A DNA stretch of 64,000 nt from a virus. Shown here in pieces: positions 8,501 through 21,700 of the stretch. Made by a program: the position numbers and the translations under genes. Below the pieces are notes generated by a model. That model saw only the letters and a program-made list of their open reading frames with translations. It did not search any database and was not told the DNA's origin. The stretch covers positions 1-64,000 of IMG/VR virus record IMGVR_UViG_3300032087_004307. One strand, 5' to 3'. Each line of letters opens with the position of its first letter. Positions within the stretch are counted from its first letter, which is position 1.

Positions 8501-9109
8501 TGCATCATGGTTAAATATAGCCATGATTGTTTCACCATTTGTACTGGTACCGTATAATTCATTACTTGTGGAATTGTTTACATAAACTAATGCCATACAT
8601 GGATGAACTCTTCCTGAAGTATCTTTTAAAAATATTGCTCTAACTTTAGCACCAAATTTTGTAGGGTTATGTACTAAACTATCACCTGATAATGCACTTG
8701 TTTCTTCACCTGCATACCCTGTAGGTTTCCAACTAGCACCATCATAAATGTAAAATTTATTATTAGAGGTATCAAAATATCTTTCCCCTATAATAGGAGT
8801 AAGTCTTGTAGGTGCTGAATTAGTTACTAATGGTTCTAAATTTACCCATTCGCCTGATGTTCCTTTATAAACTCTTAATACATTATCTGTTTTGTCATAC
8901 CATAGTTGGCCAGTTAAAACTGTTCCAGCCGTAGGTGCAGATATACTTGCAAAATTTTCTAATAGTTGAACATCATTTCTCGCAATCTCGTCTGCATAAT
9001 TTTCTGCATTAGTTCCTATCATTGACACTGATAGGGTACTACTGTCAATGACGCCGTCTTGTATTGTAAATTTTAAACTACTATCTGTATTGTTTACTGA
9101 ATATGGCAT
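5564..9109 (-). CDS. Long tail fibre with C-terminal S74 autoprocessing chaperone
   Basis: 1,181 residues. The N-terminus MPYSVNNTDSSLKFTIQDG and a QTIAGVKTF/VERGSSTNVRLRW region are typical of T4-like marine fibres. The middle holds four near-identical repeats ending in YVNVPWTDTNTTY-type segments. The last ~97 residues are an S74 intramolecular chaperone: YYSSDERLKDNVKP (cleavage expected between Ser1086 and Asp), RGVEFDWND, TGVIAQEVQKVLPEVV, LIESIKDLKAEVDDL. This domain trimerises the fibre, then cuts itself off. No promoter or terminator was found between it and its neighbours, so it is probably read from the 9766-9773 late box or further upstream. Part of it is paralogous to the plus-strand fibre at 56049-59708. 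Confidence 0.92.
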   Translation of the reverse strand: MPYSVNNTDSSLKFTIQDGVIDSSTLSVSMIGTNAENYADEIARNDVQLLENFASISAPTAGTVLTGQLWYDKTDNVLRVYKGTSGEWVNLEPLVTNSAPTRLTPIIGERYFDTSNNKFYIYDGASWKPTGYAGEETSALSGDSLVHNPTKFGAKVRAIFLKDTSGRVHPCMALVYVNNSTSNELYGTSTNGETIMAIFNHDATFTADNVISNSEGDSINYYAELNATGGIGVIINKGMNLRKDYVAEAVNLATEAITAQKANALFRAGQVVSAASIITDDISFIPTGSPGSLTLGSSTQYFDTLFAQRVKLGDGGQAEIETATDNLGILGNSEKAFADLYTYDVHANANVNVGEILSVTGNSNLTGNVNITNHLQVNQTIRSNATIYGATLTDNVLQINSGSIGSAINGTFSGRITFGDLFDGSISITDFDSSGSLSSNSDNKLPTQRAVKTFVDTEIATLKSYVETQDKAQDLDFGGDSGTGAVIIGNATVDSASMTFTGGDGITTSASGTTLTTDVDNTVVRTSGAQTIAGVKTFSNDTNFSQNVVISGNLNVTGTQTTVNSATLSVADNEITLNSDVTGTPSENAGIEVERGSSTNVRLRWNESTDKWQFTNDGSTYTDITTYSNFSVTSNSASGNGALTYNNGNGTFTFTPADTSLATKSTTNLSEGTNLYYTNARADARIGAADLTDLSDVSYSSPSDQQALIWNGSNNRWEATALPSGVTTLVNLTDIDSTNSAGQVLQSDGDGTFSFGSVSTANYYVDGLSFNTSTGVLTASVNGTTNQTVDLDGRYSTTDTIYSTATSSTAGILKIGYTENGKNYPLELNGSAQAFVNVPWTDTNTTYSTASSGTLGLVKIGFPESGKNYPIELNASGQAYVNVPWVDTNTNTTYTASGNGLELNGTVFSHKDTSSVSDLTASGRRYVTGLTFDEFGHVTGLTHGTETVVNTDTNDNYYVDGVTWNSGNGQLTLSMSGISNHVVDLDGRYLTSYTDTTYSQATSSTLGLVKIGYSENGKNYPVELSSGQMYVNVPWTDTNTTYSNLNQFTNGPGYTTYSSNQATDTTSTVQFGLVRSTGDVVAYYSSDERLKDNVKPIENALEKLTKIRGVEFDWNDKQDVYEGHDTGVIAQEVQKVLPEVVTEREDGMLAVKYEKMVGLLIESIKDLKAEVDDLKRQLNEK

Positions 9110-9121
9110 ATTAATCTTCTA

Positions 9122-9760
9122 TTAACTTAATTGTATCCTTACGGTATAAATAATTTCTATAATTCTGTTTTGTGATTTCTGTACTGGGTGGAATACCACG
9201 TGTGTTAGCATTTTACTTGTTGTTATATTTGTATTATCTGTCGGATAACTAAAAAGTGCCAACTCATCAAATACATAACTTCCATCATTATCTGTACTAC
9301 TATCAAATAAATCTTGATCGCTTGGCTCTGCGTAACCCAATGTACATGTAATTTTTAAATCTGTAAATGATGATCCGGATACTACTTCAATTTTGTCTGT
9401 TGAAGTATTATTACTTATAATTTTATTATATGATCTTGAATACAAATCAGCACTTGCTTCAAAACTTTCACTAACACGTGGCGATTTATATACAACTTTA
9501 CCTGCTGTATCAACACTCGTACCGCCATTACCAAATGCCATAAAATGTATTTTAGCATTATCTCGTGCAGTCGAATCTCCACCTAGTGCATTTGCAACAC
9601 CATTTGCCATGTTACCATAGTGAATAGCATTCCTTTTGTTTACAAGTTCCTCACCTGTTTCTTTATCGCGAATCAGTATGTGACCGTTCATACCTATTCC
9701 AGCATGTTCATTAACTGCTTCTGGTTTTTCATTTTTCATTTCTTCGCCTTCTTGTTTCAT
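9122..9760 (-). CDS. Virion structural protein (baseplate/fibre attachment)
   Basis: 212 residues from the ATG at 9760 (MKQEGEEMKNEKPEAVNEHAG). A longer reading from 9775 starts inside the promoter box and is rejected. The body is beta-rich: GMNGHILIRDKETGEELV near the N-terminus, then a central KIHFMAFGNGG stretch and a C-terminal QNRIIEIIYTVRIQLS strand. Proteins of this kind occur next to fibre genes in T4-like marine phages and are annotated as virion structural proteins; the exact position in the particle is unknown to me. A late box at 9766-9773 lies 5 nt from the start codon, so the message should be leaderless. The next gene downstream is the S74 fibre. Confidence 0.72.
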   Translation of the reverse strand: MKQEGEEMKNEKPEAVNEHAGIGMNGHILIRDKETGEELVNKRNAIHYGNMANGVANALGGDSTARDNAKIHFMAFGNGGTSVDTAGKVVYKSPRVSESFEASADLYSRSYNKIISNNTSTDKIEVVSGSSFTDLKITCTLGYAEPSDQDLFDSSTDNDGSYVFDELALFSYPTDNTNITTSKMLTHVVFHPVQKSQNRIIEIIYTVRIQLS

Positions 9761-9765
9761 AACAC

Positions 9766-9773
9766 TATTTATC
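9766..9773 (-). promoter_or_regulatory. Late promoter box GATAAATA, leaderless
   Basis: Minus strand GATAAATA, then 5 nt (GTGTT), then ATG at 9760. The upstream ATG at 9775 overlaps the box, so this site decides the start of the gene. It likely drives the downstream fibre genes as well. Confidence 0.72.
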
Positions 9774-9793
9774 ATCTTCGTTATACCCTGTTT

Positions 9794-12700
9794 TTATTCA
9801 CGACCATGTAGGAATCGCATTATACTTGAACTATCACTAACATTAGCATTTCCTAAGTCTGCTAAACTAACAGCACCATTATCTAACCAAACATTGCTTG
9901 ATGTTGGGTATTTTTTAAATTGTTCTGAGCTGTTTGCATTTATTACCTCAGTACCTGATGCCCAATCTTGTATAGATGTTCCGTTTGTTCCTCTAGTTAA
10001 ACCAGATAGTTTGTTTGTGTTAGTATTTCTTTTTGTATACTCAATTCTTTCTGATCCCACCCATATAATACCTGGAATTCTTGCTAAAGGTTTTGCAAGT
10101 ACACTTGCATTAGCAACTGTTATTTCATTACTATATGTGTATAAATTTGCTGAAGTTGTAGTTGTTGTACTTCCATCTTGTTTAATTCTAATAAATTCTG
10201 AGTCACCGTATATATTATTTGTGATTTGATATTTAACTGTTGAGGCATTTGCACTTGCACTACTTAAACTAGTATTACCTTGTAAATGTTTATGCGATGT
10301 AACTCTAAATATTAATGTCTCTAATGGCTCAACCATAACAAGTTCTTGTGGTCTTTCTTCACCATATAATACACGTTTAAATGTTACCCCATCAAATCCT
10401 TCGTATACTGTTCCATCTCTTTCAAAACTTACTTGATTGCCTGCAATAGCGGTATTAAATACACCTTGATAATTTTTTACATCAACTTGTAAATCTATAG
10501 GACCACTATTCCATTTAGTTCTATTAAATCCTATTTGTGATTGGAACGTATTAGTATCAACACCAAATGCTTTATTAAATAAATCTCCATCAATTGTTTC
10601 ACCTAGGAAATTACCGCCTGTAGCAATTTGTATCAAAGACAATGTTTTATTTAAACTACCACTATTGACAACTGCTGTGATGTTTGCTATACTACTACTT
10701 AGATTAGCACTATTGATTACATTTGTATTTGATACTGCATCAGTTATACTATAATATGTATTTAATTCTGCCGCAAACTGTGTTTGAATAGCAGGATTAA
10801 ATTTAAATGCTCTTTCAGAAGCAGTTACAAGTGTGTTTGCTTGTACATCTGCATTTGATTGTACTGTTAATGTAACCATGTTTCTGGCGATCGCACTATT
10901 GGCCGTATCTGCTACTGGAATTACACTAACATTACTGCCTAGTGCTGACCAGTTTGTACTACTAAAGGAGGAGGCTCCTGCAATGTCTATATTTGCTTTG
11001 TAGTATGTTCCATTATTGACTACATATGAGTTGCGTGGGTAGGTTGCGTTAGCCGTCCATGTAGCAATATTAACTGCTGGTAGATAGTCATGTGGTAATA
11101 ATTGATAATCCACTCTATCAAATTTAATTGTTGTATTACTGTGCCTTATTGGGTCTAAAGATTTATTAGATATACTGTAATAGTTTGTATATGCATTGTT
11201 AGTTTGTATAATATTTGAATCTGCTTGTACAAAGTCGTCTAATATCCTTACATTACCTGTAACAGGGTCTGCATAAGGTGGTTTATCAAAGTCACTTACT
11301 GCATTCGTTCCAATTTTTTCTCTAATAGGCGATTTACCATCTTTATATTCTCTAACTTTTGCTGTATATGGTTTTACTTCATCAAAATACTGTAATACTT
11401 TGTCAAAATTATCAACTTTAAAGCCATTAATTTCGATTAAGTCCTCTTCTTCTTTTTCTACAAACACATAACTAGTTTTAAATGCCCAATCTAATTGCTT
11501 TTGTTCAGTATATGCATATTTCATAAGTGCAAAGAACAGTTTGTTCCATAAATTGGTTCCTGCAAACACATTATCACGTAATGCAACTAATAAAAGCCTT
11601 AATTCACTACTTAATGTGTTGTTTGTGTTGTCTGTATATATAGAAGTTTTTAATCTTACATTATCGTTTTGAATTGATATTAAGTCAAACGTTTTAGTTG
11701 CAGAAATGTACTTATGTAAAGAATAATACTCTGAATTAGGACCTTTTACCTGTACAATAGTATTGTCAGGTATGCTTTGTAATGTATCTAGTTCTTGAAC
11801 ACTATTTACTTTATAGATTGGTTTAAATGTTGCATCATATCTTACTTTCTTATTGGTTCCTGCGTCTACATATTGCGTACCGTACCAATTTACTGTTTCA
11901 ATGTATGTTCTTGAAGCAGGTATGCCGTTATCCCAATCTGGATAATTAGTTGATAACTGTAAGTCTGCTAATATTTCATTTAAAGTATAATGTAACACTT
12001 GTCTAGCACCTTTTAGGTCTTTAAACATACTTTGTCTAGGTCTAAATTTAACTCCATATGCTTCTACTTCACTTAAAAGTGGATCTGGGACTGCTTGACC
12101 TAGTGCATCAGTACCTGCTAAACTGTCAATAAGTTTGTCACTTAAATCTTCAGGAATTATGCTGTTGTTGTCATCTTGTCTAAGCAGTTTCCATGCTGTA
12201 TGTTTTTGTCCTACAGGATTTAAGTTTCTGCTAAAGTTAATCTGTAAGTTTTGCTCATCTTCTCTTAATAATGGAGCAATATTACTTAACACCATTGCTT
12301 TATCACTTACAAAACTGATTAGAGGCAGTCCAGCACCAATAGGATCTGCTAGATATTTTGCTAATGTAAAGGTATCGTACTCTCTTCCTAATTCTTCAAT
12401 AGCAGTATTTTCTAAATCTGTTTTATTCTGTACCCAGAAGTAGTAATAGTTGGCATACCTTCCATTTACTGGATTAATTCTTCTCTCTACAACAAACTCT
12501 GAATTGTTTTTAGGTGTACCAGTACCATTATAATTTACAGGAGGTACAATATCCTCTACCCATTCAAATAATGTAATACCACTACCAGGGAAGGCTTGTC
12601 CCCAATTTAACCATCTGTCACGATTTGTGCCTTGCTCATACCATTTGTAAGCAATAGTGCTTGTATTCCACCAAACTTTACCGATATCTTTTCTACCAAA

Positions 12701-15700
12701 ACCAGTTCTTGCATTATTATATACTACAGGGTCGCTTGGTCCAGTAAATGCGATTTCTTTTTGTATAAATCCTGGTATTACTCCTTTAAAAGGATCATAA
12801 AAATGTAAATCGTATTCTTTTTCACCAGTTTCTTGATCATATATAATTGCATTGTCTACAAAAGTTGTATCAACCAAATTAGGCTGTGTTGCTTTTGCTA
12901 CATTGCTTTCTAAATATGCCCAACCTGAATCATTATAATTATCAATCCAAACATTGCTTAGTGTTTCTAGGTTTACATTTACACCATCTTTAACAACAAC
13001 ATTGCCATTATTTTTATTGTATCTTGCACTCTCTAAATATAACACACTACATTCTTGTTGTAAGTTAAGTGTATTTACTGGCTCTCCACTAGTTGTTCGT
13101 AATTCGTACTGGAACATGTCAGTTGTAAATACAACATTTGCATCTCCTAAAATACTATTAGGATCTTGACCATTACGCCCTACACCTGAATCTGAATCCC
13201 CTGGACTACCATTACTGCCATATCCATCACCAATTGTGTCAATACAATTAATTGATATTACTGGTGAATCTGGTATTGTTGCTACCTGGAATCTGTTATC
13301 GTCTAATAAATTTGTTCCGGATTCTATTTTATTTGCTCTTCTAATTGGTGAGTTAGGTGTTTCTAATACTGCACTAATACATAAACTGTCAATATTATAA
13401 TCTCCAGGCGGTATACCTAGTTTTTCTAGGAATCCTGGTGTAAGTTCATCAATTGCTATACCGTCATATCCAGGTGTTCTGAATTTTAACAAGTCAATTA
13501 AGTCATTTACATTTTCTGTATCAATATGTATTTTATCTGGATCGTATCCTGCATCAAATAATGCATTATTTAAACATGCCGCAATATCTTCTGGGATATT
13601 AATATCTATAACTTGATCTGGGAAGCCTAATTTAGATTTAGCATCTCCCTTTTCAGAGCAGTCAGGTATTTCCCTTGCTGTTAGGAATACCCTAGCACCA
13701 GTACCACCACCAACTAAACCATTAAGTGGGTCATAGCCTCCTGGTGATTCCAGTCTATCGTTATCGTTTAAAGGATCAAATTGTCCTAATCCTGTACCTT
13801 GGAAAAATACTCCGTTTGCATCTACGCCTGATTCGTCTCCTAAACCAACAGCATCGTACTCCAATGGTACACCTTGTGTTAAGTCTGCAGGAAACTGTTT
13901 ATAAATTCCTCGATCAATAATTTGTAAACTTGTAATAGTTCCGTTTGCATCAACACTTGATACAATAAACTTGGCTACTCTAGGTGGTAGTCCTCTTCCG
14001 GTACCTATTTTAACAGATACTTCTGCAGGAATTCCATTTTGTATAGCACCTTCTCCTAAATCTAGAATTTTTACTTTAGGCGGTCTTGCAAAGTCATATC
14101 CTTCACCGCCTGAAATTATTTCTATACTTGCTATTCCACCGTTTTCATTTAATATTACAGTACCTGCTTTTGCACCTGAACCTGGTGTAGTACCGTCTCC
14201 AATATAAACTTTAACATTTCCGGCACTGGTGTAATTCATACCAGGCATATCGATACAGAATTCTGTAATACCACCATATGGATTTTCTATTGGTAACCCA
14301 CCAACTATTCTTAATCTATCACCAACACCATAACCACTACCACCTGTTGTTTTAGAAGTTGTTTTGCTAGAAAGTATTTTACCATTATCCATATCTGGAG
14401 ATGATACATTTCTTCCTGCTCCTGTATAATCAGTAACTGTGCCAGATGCATTATACAAAGTATACATTTGTGATGTGCCTGCTCTAGCATCAACACCTAC
14501 ATTACCATTTGCATATCCGTAACCTGTGGTTGCTGGTATTACTGCTGTATTACTTGTTTCTGTTTCGCTTTGTTCAAATCCTCTAACAACATGGAAGTCT
14601 AATACTTCTTTGTAAATGCCTCCTGAACAACCGTCTCTGATTGTTAATGGCGCATTACTACAACTACTAACTCTTAGTGCTGGTTTGCCATCTTTAAACG
14701 TATCATGTACCATAAAGCCACTGCCTTGAGTACATCTTAAAGCATTTTCAACTACTTTGGTATCTGAACCTGGGAATTTAATTTTTGTATTATTAATAAT
14801 TAATTCATCACCTGGTGTAATACCTGTCATATCATCTAGTGCAATAGTATGTCCAGGAGTAGGTCTACTTAAATCACAATATACTGTTGGACCTGCTGGA
14901 ATATAATTTCCATTTTTGTCTTTAATTTTAGGAGTAATTCCTATAACTGGGCTTTCACTATATGTAACATTACTGTCATATGGTGAGTCTTCAGCCGGCA
15001 ATGTATAACCTGGTTCTAGATTAATTGACCCATTATCAGGATTAGGTAAAATATTAGGTATTTGACCAGGATAGTTTAATATCACATCACTTGCTGGTAT
15101 GCCACCTGATAAATTAAAGTCGTCAAGTACATTTCCTATAACTGTGCCGTCCTGCAATCTAATATCAGTACCTATTTTTCCTGGTGTATATGTAAAGAAA
15201 GTATTACCTTTTTTGTAATAATTGTCTCCTGTATATGTAAGCTCGTTCCAGAACGGATAGTTTGAAATATCTAATGCTCTTAGTTTACCAGGCTTACTTG
15301 GTGCAACGTTTCTTAAAGGTTGTGCAAGAGGTAATATTTTTCCTCCTGTAACACGTTGTACAGTATTGTTTACAAATTGTGAGCCTGTTAATGGTTGATA
15401 TTTTCCATAACTATTACTTGCTGTAACTTTAACTGTCTTTTTAAATATATCAGGAATCATACTGAAACCTGCCATAGGTGCTAATCCCATTCCTCCATAG
15501 TTTGCTGAATAATGATGACTGGTACCTGATTGTTTTATTGACCCGCCACCGCCTCCACCGCCAGGCTTTCCTATACTCTGATAATAATTATACATCATAT
15601 TAGACTGTGATCCGTAACTACTATAGCCACCGCCACCGCCGCCACCGCCACCTACGCCACCATAAGATGCTCCAGTATTTTTCTTAGTGGTTGTTTGGTT

Positions 15701-18700
15701 ACCACCTGGAGAGTAAATAGGTGTCTGTACGCCTGTGGAAGGTGTTGGTGTCTGAGGATTATAAATTGCTACATTACAAGATTGGCCTGGTGCAGGATTG
15801 CTCTTTGGCTCTGGCGGTTTAGGTGGTGTGTCTGGTAATTTGATTACATATCTATATACAATAGAAGGCTTATTAACTTTTACTTTAAGGTAAGTACCAT
15901 TATTAATATCTACCGCTACAGTTAATTTACCACCATATCTTACATTTTGACCAGAGTGTGCGAAGTCTATAACTTTAGAGCCACTACCAAACTTGGTTGC
16001 ATTGTTTGAACCTGCTTTTGTGAGTATTTCTTGTTTTTCAGCATCTGTAAGTTTTATAACTGAGCCTTGGTCCATTGTTCCGCCAAGTCTTTTGCTTTCT
16101 CCACCTTTACTTACACCTTGGAATACTTCTAATCTGTCAGCACCGCTGTACATATCAAATAATATTTCTACTACACCACTTCCTTTTAATGTATAAAAAT
16201 TATTGTCTTCCTGATTTGCTGATCTATTATGTTGCTCATGAAATGTAATATTAGAATTACTGTAATTTTGAGATACAGGCAAGTTAGCATATCCTGATGT
16301 TGATCCTGGGCCCGGCTGTAGTGATTTAGTACATGTATCTAATCCTGATGAGCTTGTAGAAATATGCATACACAAACCATGCCAATGGTTACTACCACCC
16401 CTACATGTGCCTTTAAATTGTATTATGTCTCCTGCAGAAACAGTAAATGCTTTTACTCCACCTGGTCCATTAAAACTAAATCCTTTACCTGTATGTACGG
16501 AATTTTGTCTTCCTAAATTTGTTGTACCATTAGTAACATTGTTAATTTTTACATAAGTTCTATCGTTATAACCACTTCTACCTGCATTATAAACATGAGC
16601 ATAAAAAGTTCCTGCTTTATTGAATTTCAATTTCATATTAAAATTCATTGTGCTACCATTATCACTCCATGTCATAACACCTGCTAAACCTCTAGCACTA
16701 AGTCCGCCTCTACTTCCACCAACTTGGCTAACATATCCTGCATTAGGTCCTTTGAGTACATAATGTCCTGACCAATTTCCTCCAAAACGTCTATCTCCAT
16801 GACCTCTTCCGCTAATACTATAAACTCCAGGATTTCCTGCTGAGTCTACTAATGAGCCACCAAAGCAGGTTGTTGTCATTACTGGAGGACTTACAACTCC
16901 ACCTGATACTGGTACAGCCGGAGTTGGAGGTATATGTATAGGACTACACATATCAACACAAGGTTTTTTACTAATATTTGCAACTGCTTTTCTAGGATCA
17001 ATAATTGGTTTAGCACCACTATCTATTCCGGAGCCTGGTACAGGTGTACCATTCTCATCAGGGAAATTAAATAAAGGAACCTTTGATGGGTCTGTTGGTA
17101 TACCATAATTGTTTTTACTGCCCAAGTAAAATGGATTTTTAGTGCCTGTGTTTAAAGTTGTTGCTGGGTCATTACCAACAGCATCAGTTAAATTGGTTGG
17201 GAAATCTGGATTATTTGGATCATTTACAAATCCTTTTTTATTAATTCTATAATTTAAATCACCTGCTTTTGTTAATCCGTCGCCTAATAATGTATTTTCT
17301 ACATTGTCGGCATTAACATATGGTGAATACCCATCAACTTGTCTGTAATCACTTAAAATAGGAGTAAGTTTATTATTATTTTTACCAGTAATCATTGCAA
17401 ACGATATTTGAGTATGGTCATTATCTACTGCACCACGTCTTAAAGCCATTGCATTGTTAATACTATCTACAACATCTTCTTCTGATTTAATATCTCCTAA
17501 TACAATCTCTGTGTTGTTGAGTTTAATTTTATTGTGATCTACAGTTGTTAAAAGAGCTGGTTTTCCAACATTTAGATTATCAGATTCAAAAGTTGATCCT
17601 GAAGTAAATGCATTTGCGGCCACATAAGTAACAACTCCATTAAGTATTCTTTCACCTTTTGCAAAAGAAGTACTTGGTGCCCATGCTGTAAACTGAGCAT
17701 TGGCCACATCAGCAAAACTAAATGCATCAGAAATAGTAATTGTGTTAGATGTTCCTGTTGTGACTCCTGTCACAGTATAAACTTTGTTGTAATAGTCTGG
17801 TTCAGCCATGTGTACAGCAATACGTTTTCCTACATATTCTTCGCTGATGCCATGGTCTTTATCAGTGTGAATTACCATACCAGGTTTGATAATATTTCCT
17901 GTTTTACTTACATTTGCATTATAAGGTTGGTTAATTACAAAAGTATCTTCTGTAGCACTCTCTATGTAATAATATCCACTATATGCACTAGCAATTAATT
18001 TTACTACATCACCTTGTGCCAAATTATGGTCTACTGTATTGGCTGTAATTTTAGTTTTGCCATAGTAAGCAATGCTTAAAATATCTCCTGAAATATTAGA
18101 TGTAACATTTGCATCATAAACTGTAAATCCTGCACTTGTAACATTTGAGATAGTATAATCTTTTGTATGTAAATTACTATGATTATTGTATTTAAATCCT
18201 GTAACTCCCATTACAGCAGTATCGATCTTGTCGTAATATATACTTGCATTACTATCTAATGGGAAGTCATCGCTTTGTATAGCGATTGCTGTACCTGAAG
18301 GATCTATATCACAAATTGGGTATACTCTTCCATTGTAATCACTATTAGTAGAAACTACTTCAATAGAACTTCCTATTTGAACCATATTGGCTGGCCCATA
18401 AGTTTGTAAATTGCCACTTACAGAAACCCACAACTTCGTAAGATCTGTTTTGCGTACGTCTATCGCTTCGCCACTAACACTTAAATAACTTGTTGGTATT
18501 GTTAGTGAATTGTTATTTCCTATATACTCTGTAGCAGTTGTTTTAACAACTGTACCAGTACCTGTGCCGGCTGTAGTGGCTGTAAATATATCACCTACAT
18601 CATAAGTAACACCTGAAGTACCTGCAGGAAGATTAAAATCGGTATTGCCTAATGAATTAATACTGTACTCTACATTTGCTACTATATTACCTGCAGTAAC

Positions 18701-21700
18701 TTCTGCATACTGAGCCGCTTCAATATCATGTATTGGTATCGGATTGGTGTTACCAGCATAAAATACATCTTGCAATGTTAAGTCTTCACTTAATGACATT
18801 GTTTGTGTATTACTTCCAACACTGAATATTAATGTTTCAGTATTAGAATAATGAGTTAGGTTAATTACAGTCATTGATATTTGAGCAGGTTGCCCTTCTC
18901 TAAAGCCTATAAGATCACCATTTTCCAGATTATACATGCTTGTTGTAATTGTTGCTAAACCTGTTGTAAAAGTAATCTCTGTTCCTGTTGGGAGGGCTAC
19001 TCCGAAAGGTTGTGACAATGTTAAGGTTGTGCTGTCATGTACTGTTGCTATTGTAGATATGTTACCTAGCACAGTACCTTGTGTTGATAAAATCATACCT
19101 TGTGTAAGTCCACTTGTATTGCCTACATTTATTGTGGTATGGGTCGCATTAACATTGGAGGTCAATGTTGCTGTTTTAATTTCTACGTTTGCCACAGCAA
19201 CAGCATTATCGGAAGTTGCTGGTTCAATGTTACTAATTGGCATAACATTTGCTGGTCCAATATTGGCTATGTTTGCCGCAATCATATTTGCACCTGCAAA
19301 ATCTGTTATCTTGACACCTTTTTTATCTACTACTTGCTGGTTAGTCCAAACTACAAATTGGTCAGTTAGGTCTGCATCTTTAATTACCAAATGATAGTCT
19401 AAATATCTGTTATTATCTTCCCCGCCTATTGCATTGTTATCAACGTAACTGAATAAATCTACATCGTTCATATACAAATATGCAGTTTCTGTAATATTAT
19501 CTTGTTCAACAAAGCTCAGTGTTGAGTTTGTATCTGTAAGTTTATAAACATTCCAATCCTGGTTTTCTGCTTTTGCTATGTGAATTGTATCATTTGCTTC
19601 AGGTTTAAAAACTACATTATCACCAAATAATTGTGCAATACTTGGAATGTTAAAAGCACTATACGTTACATTACTTGTATTAACGTATCCTGCATTTGGC
19701 AATGGCTTAAATTTACTATCTGTAATACCCAATGCACTAACATTTGACGTAGTTTTCCAAAGCTCATCTGATCTTAAACCAGTAGGCTTTTTAAGGAATT
19801 TACTAGTATCATCAATATCTAAAAGTATGATTTCATCGTCATTAGCATCTGGTGTAATTTCATAATTTCTTACAGCAGTAATTCTTGCAGTAATATCATC
19901 ATTTGTTGTTGCTTTTATGTTTAGTGTTGCTCCAGGAACGTCGCCTTTAAATGCATCCACAAAATCAATTGTTGAATGCTCAACAATGTAAACATTTGAA
20001 TTTGTTGTGAGTTGTTTTTTAGGCAATAAATCCACATTTGCAAAAGTAATAGTGTTACTTGTTACTGTATAATAAATTATATCGCCTTCGTTTTCAATAT
20101 AGTCTCCGTCAATATAAACATCAATAAATGCATAATCATTATTATCTATAGTAGTGTAATTTGTTGCATCAAAACTTGTACTACCGTTTATAAGATTTGT
20201 TGTTAAACCTGTACTAGTTGTAGTTAAACCGTATGTTATACTACCTGTTGAAGTATCTGCAAGTGGAGATATCTGCCATCTGTCTCCAGCATCGTAATCA
20301 TAATTACTACTAGATACTGTTGAGTTATTAACTAATACATTTATATTTGCTTTTACAGTATTATTTGCAGTGGATAATTTATAACGTTGTCTAGGTTGAT
20401 ACCTTTTAGAATTTTCTAAATTTAATTTGTTTAATGTAACATTACTATCATCGTCGCTTAAAGCAAAATCGTTACCTGAAATTTTTAAGTATGTAAAGTA
20501 TCCAACATTTGAAGCATTGCTACTTATATTGCTTACTGCACTAGTTGTAATTACACTTGCGGTAATACTAGCATTAATTGTGGCATCTTGGTTTATAAAT
20601 GTGGCCACATTTGCTAAGTCTGTAATACTGCCTAAGTTATATGTTGATGAAACATTTGCATTTCCACTTGCATTAATAACAGTTAAATTTCCTAGTCCTG
20701 TTATATTTGAAACATCGCTGTTCACTAATAAATTTGCATTGGCATTGCTATATTCTTTTAATGTTACATAACCACTAGACATTGCGTCTACTTTAACAAA
20801 AGTTTGTGTAGTGTCGTTAGTAACAATGTTTGCTGTTTCAATTGTTAAGCCTGTTCCTGCAACATATCCTGTTCCTGCATTAGTAATGTTTACGCCACTA
20901 AGCTCTCCATTACTATTTAAAATTGCTTCTGCTGTTGCAACATTACTTCCTGTTGTAGGATTGTTTATTGTAATAGTTGGCAATTCAAAATATCTGTGTT
21001 TAGAATTTATAACATCAATTCTGGAAACTGTTCCTGTTGTATCTTGTGGGAAGGCTAATGATATAAGTTGTGGATCTTGCACAACATTTGCTCTATCTAT
21101 TTTTAATTCAATACTTTGATTATTAGCAACATCACCAAAGTCACCAACTTTAATAGCCCATTCGTCATAAACGTTCATATCTCCCTGAACAATTTTACTA
21201 CTTCTTGCTATTCTGCTTAAACTGGTTCCAGTTCCTTTATTCTGGATCATTCCTTTATAGAAGTCAAACTGTTGATCGTCTGTAATATCTAATTCGTTAA
21301 GATATGATCTTTCCTGATAACCATATAAACGTCTACTTGCTTCGTATACATCACGTTCTACGGGTACAAATCCTTGCTCTGTATAACGGCCCATTGTTTG
21401 AGCTAAATTGTCTAAGTTAGGTATAAGTTCGTCACCATTTACAATAAACCCGCTCGTGGTTAATTTTCCGTCCCAATCTAAAGTTCTGGTTGCTTTAATT
21501 TTTATACGATTTTGTCTCTGATTTATAACAGGGTCATTTACGGTATCAGCAAAGTCTGTTACATTGTCTATTACCATAGCATGTTCTATTTCTTTACTAT
21601 ATAATACTATTCCATATATGTCAGAACCTGTTGGAGGAGTTATCTCTATACTAGTTCCTTCTCTTAAAATATCACATTCTGTAGGCTCTATTGCTTTACC

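Noticed and set aside
9761-9775. Upstream ATG at 9775 for the structural gene
   Set aside because: It overlaps the GATAAATA box and would lie before the transcription start; the ATG at 9760 is preferred.
15540-15660. GC-rich repeats as a microsatellite or CRISPR-like array
   Set aside because: They are glycine codons (GGN runs) of the giant baseplate protein, in frame; no spacer structure.
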